5,088 nucleotides of DNA, from positions 1 to 5,088 of the forward strand of contig VBAE01000022.1 of assembly GCA_005882415.1 (NCBI GenBank), in the 5' to 3' direction. The translations under genes were made by a program, and so were the position numbers. Every line of letters starts with the position of its first letter. Position 1 is the first letter of the stretch. The notes below the pieces were generated by a model. The model searched no databases. It was not told the origin of the DNA and saw nothing but the letters and a program-made list of their open reading frames with translations. Source of the stretch: Alphaproteobacteria bacterium (GTDB lineage Bacteria; Pseudomonadota; Alphaproteobacteria; Sphingomonadales; Sphingomonadaceae). Below are positions 4,528 through 5,088 of this stretch, in pieces.

Positions 4528-4702
4528 GTGCAACTGCTCCGCCAGGTAGAAAAAATTCCTTCGCATCACTGACATACCTCCAACCCGCTTCGGCCGTGAA
4601 GCGATGGGTGATCCTCGCTTCGTATTCGACCTTCGCAACGGCCGCGAGCCGCGGCCCGCAACCGTCCGACGCGTTCTTGCCTTCCTTGAGACCGTGCAGT
4701 GA
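4528..4702 (+). pseudogene. Small helix-turn-helix protein, 57 aa, frameshifted in an A6 run
   Basis: A GTG at 4528 with AAAAGGA eight bases upstream starts VQLLRQVEK. The reading then shifts at GAAAAAATT (4549-4557): six A's where five would keep the frame. Dropping one A gives FLRITDIPPTRFGREAMGDP and RFVFDLRNGREPRPATVRRV, then LAFLETVQ and a TGA at 4700-4702, 57 residues in all. As written, the frame stops at the TGA in ATCACTGAC (4570-4572). I recognise the restored protein as a small conserved alphaproteobacterial protein in which an N-terminal helix is followed by PTRFGREA and a recognition-helix-like segment, resembling a minimal Cro/XRE fold. This is family memory, not proof of DNA binding. 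It may be a true pseudogene, a slippage-controlled gene or a one-base sequencing error. The long minus-strand reading over it (4520-4729) is a shadow. Confidence 0.75.
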
Positions 4703-4746
4703 AGGGCCTGTGCTTGTCCCGTGCCGCATCGGGACTGGTGAGGGCC

Positions 4747-5031
4747 ATGCTGGCGCCTGATCTGGACTCTGCTCATAGGATTTTACTTACCGGCATCCGG
4801 TCGGTCGATTGGCAGTCCCTGACCTTCGCTGGCGAACGCCACGAGATCGACTTCAGATTTGCCGGACCGAATGCCCGCGCCGTTGCCGAACAGTTCCTCG
4901 TCGGCCTGGCAGACGCGGAATTTTGCATAAGCGGACACATCGTGGCCGATATTGCCGGAACGATCGCGGCAAAGGACGGAATTGAATCCGTTTCGGTTGC
5001 AATCGAGGCGCTGACGATCAGCGAGAATTAG
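4747..5031 (+). CDS. Conserved hypothetical protein, 94 aa
   Basis: The product begins MLAPDLDSAHRILLTGIRSV, continues DWQSLTFAGERHEIDFRFAG and ADAEFCISGHIVADIAGTIA, and ends VSVAIEALTISEN. It is a small soluble protein with an alternating pattern suggesting an alpha/beta sandwich. It has no signal peptide, and the single Cys (in EFCISGH) is not part of a pair. I associate the wording SVDWQSLTFAGERHEI with uncharacterised proteins of sphingomonads. Start choice is uncertain: ATG 4747 has AGGG only two bases upstream. A GTG at 4699 overlaps the stop of the preceding helix-turn-helix gene (GTGA) and would add 16 residues by translational coupling. Either way the two genes look like one operon. 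Its 3' end overlaps the convergent gene at the window edge by four bases. Confidence 0.75.
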   Translation: MLAPDLDSAHRILLTGIRSVDWQSLTFAGERHEIDFRFAGPNARAVAEQFLVGLADAEFCISGHIVADIAGTIAAKDGIESVSVAIEALTISEN

Positions 5032-5087
5032 CGAAGCGCATTCTTGAGCTCCGCAAGGGCGTGATGAAGCTCCGCGGTCGCATCGGG
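5028..5087 (-). CDS. C-terminus of a convergent gene (partial)
   Basis: Reading leftwards from the window edge, a frame is open through 19 codons (PDATAELHHALAELKNALR) to a TAA at 5028-5030. The heptad-like spacing of Leu and Ala (AELHHALAELKNAL) suggests an amphipathic helix or coiled coil at the protein's end. The stop overlaps the stop of the plus-strand 94-aa gene by four bases, a normal tail-to-tail arrangement. Too little is visible to name a function, and the coding call rests on the residue pattern and fit with the neighbour. Confidence 0.45.
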   Translation of the reverse strand, partial: PDATAELHHALAELKNALR

Positions 5088-5088
5088 A

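Noticed and set aside
4520..4729. Minus-strand ORF of 69 aa with a natural-looking end (FTAEAGWRYVSDAKEFFLPG)
   Set aside because: It lies antisense to the helix-turn-helix gene, which has a ribosome site and a recognisable family pattern once one A is removed; this ORF has no ribosome site and is the better candidate for a shadow.
4389..4760. Plus-strand ORF of 123 aa
   Set aside because: It starts inside the OB-fold gene on the other strand, crosses the intergenic gap and overlaps the helix-turn-helix gene in the wrong frame; composition is not protein-like.

Overview
The window looks like a piece of chromosome from a high-GC alphaproteobacterium, most likely of the Sphingomonadales (Sphingomonas/Sphingobium type). 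The basis is GC-rich coding sequence and several small proteins whose wording I associate with that order: a 69-aa protein, an S24-type repressor, a 57-aa helix-turn-helix protein with the core RFGREAMGDPRFVFDLRNGR, and a 94-aa protein. This is recognition from memory, not a database result.

Layout. 1-114: start of a secreted protein (minus), cut by the window edge. 184-393 (minus) and 511-681 (plus): two small divergent genes with a perfect inverted repeat midway between them. 685-1255 (minus): a Cro/CI-like S24 repressor broken by a frame change in its linker, although its ribosome site and an operator-like palindrome remain. 1341-2413 (plus): an IS1595-family (ISXO2-like) transposase with G instead of the first catalytic D, plus a 51-aa accessory ORF coupled through a TAATG junction and too short for usual ORF cut-offs. 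2404-3126 (minus): a HigBA-type toxin-antitoxin operon with toxin first, an 8-nt gene overlap, and a promoter whose -10 lies in a perfect palindrome. 3155-3312 (minus): a compact unit with a perfect Shine-Dalgarno, two very short coupled ORFs (19 and 17 codons) and an intrinsic terminator. 3408-4429 (minus): an OB-fold-like protein split by a frameshift. 4528-4702 (plus): the small helix-turn-helix gene, broken by one extra A in a run of six. 4747-5031 (plus): an intact small protein. 5028-5087 (minus): the last 19 codons of a convergent gene.

Overall this reads as a junction of ordinary chromosome (left and right ends) with accessory DNA (about 1290-4460) carrying a transposase, a toxin-antitoxin module and an uncharacterised OB-fold protein. 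Three genes are frame-broken and the transposase has lost a catalytic residue. The region is therefore either decaying or, for the two single-nucleotide frame breaks, affected by sequencing error. No tRNA, rRNA or CRISPR array was seen. The least explained parts are the micro-ORF unit at 3155-3312 and the transposase/accessory-ORF pair, for which I found no terminal repeats.
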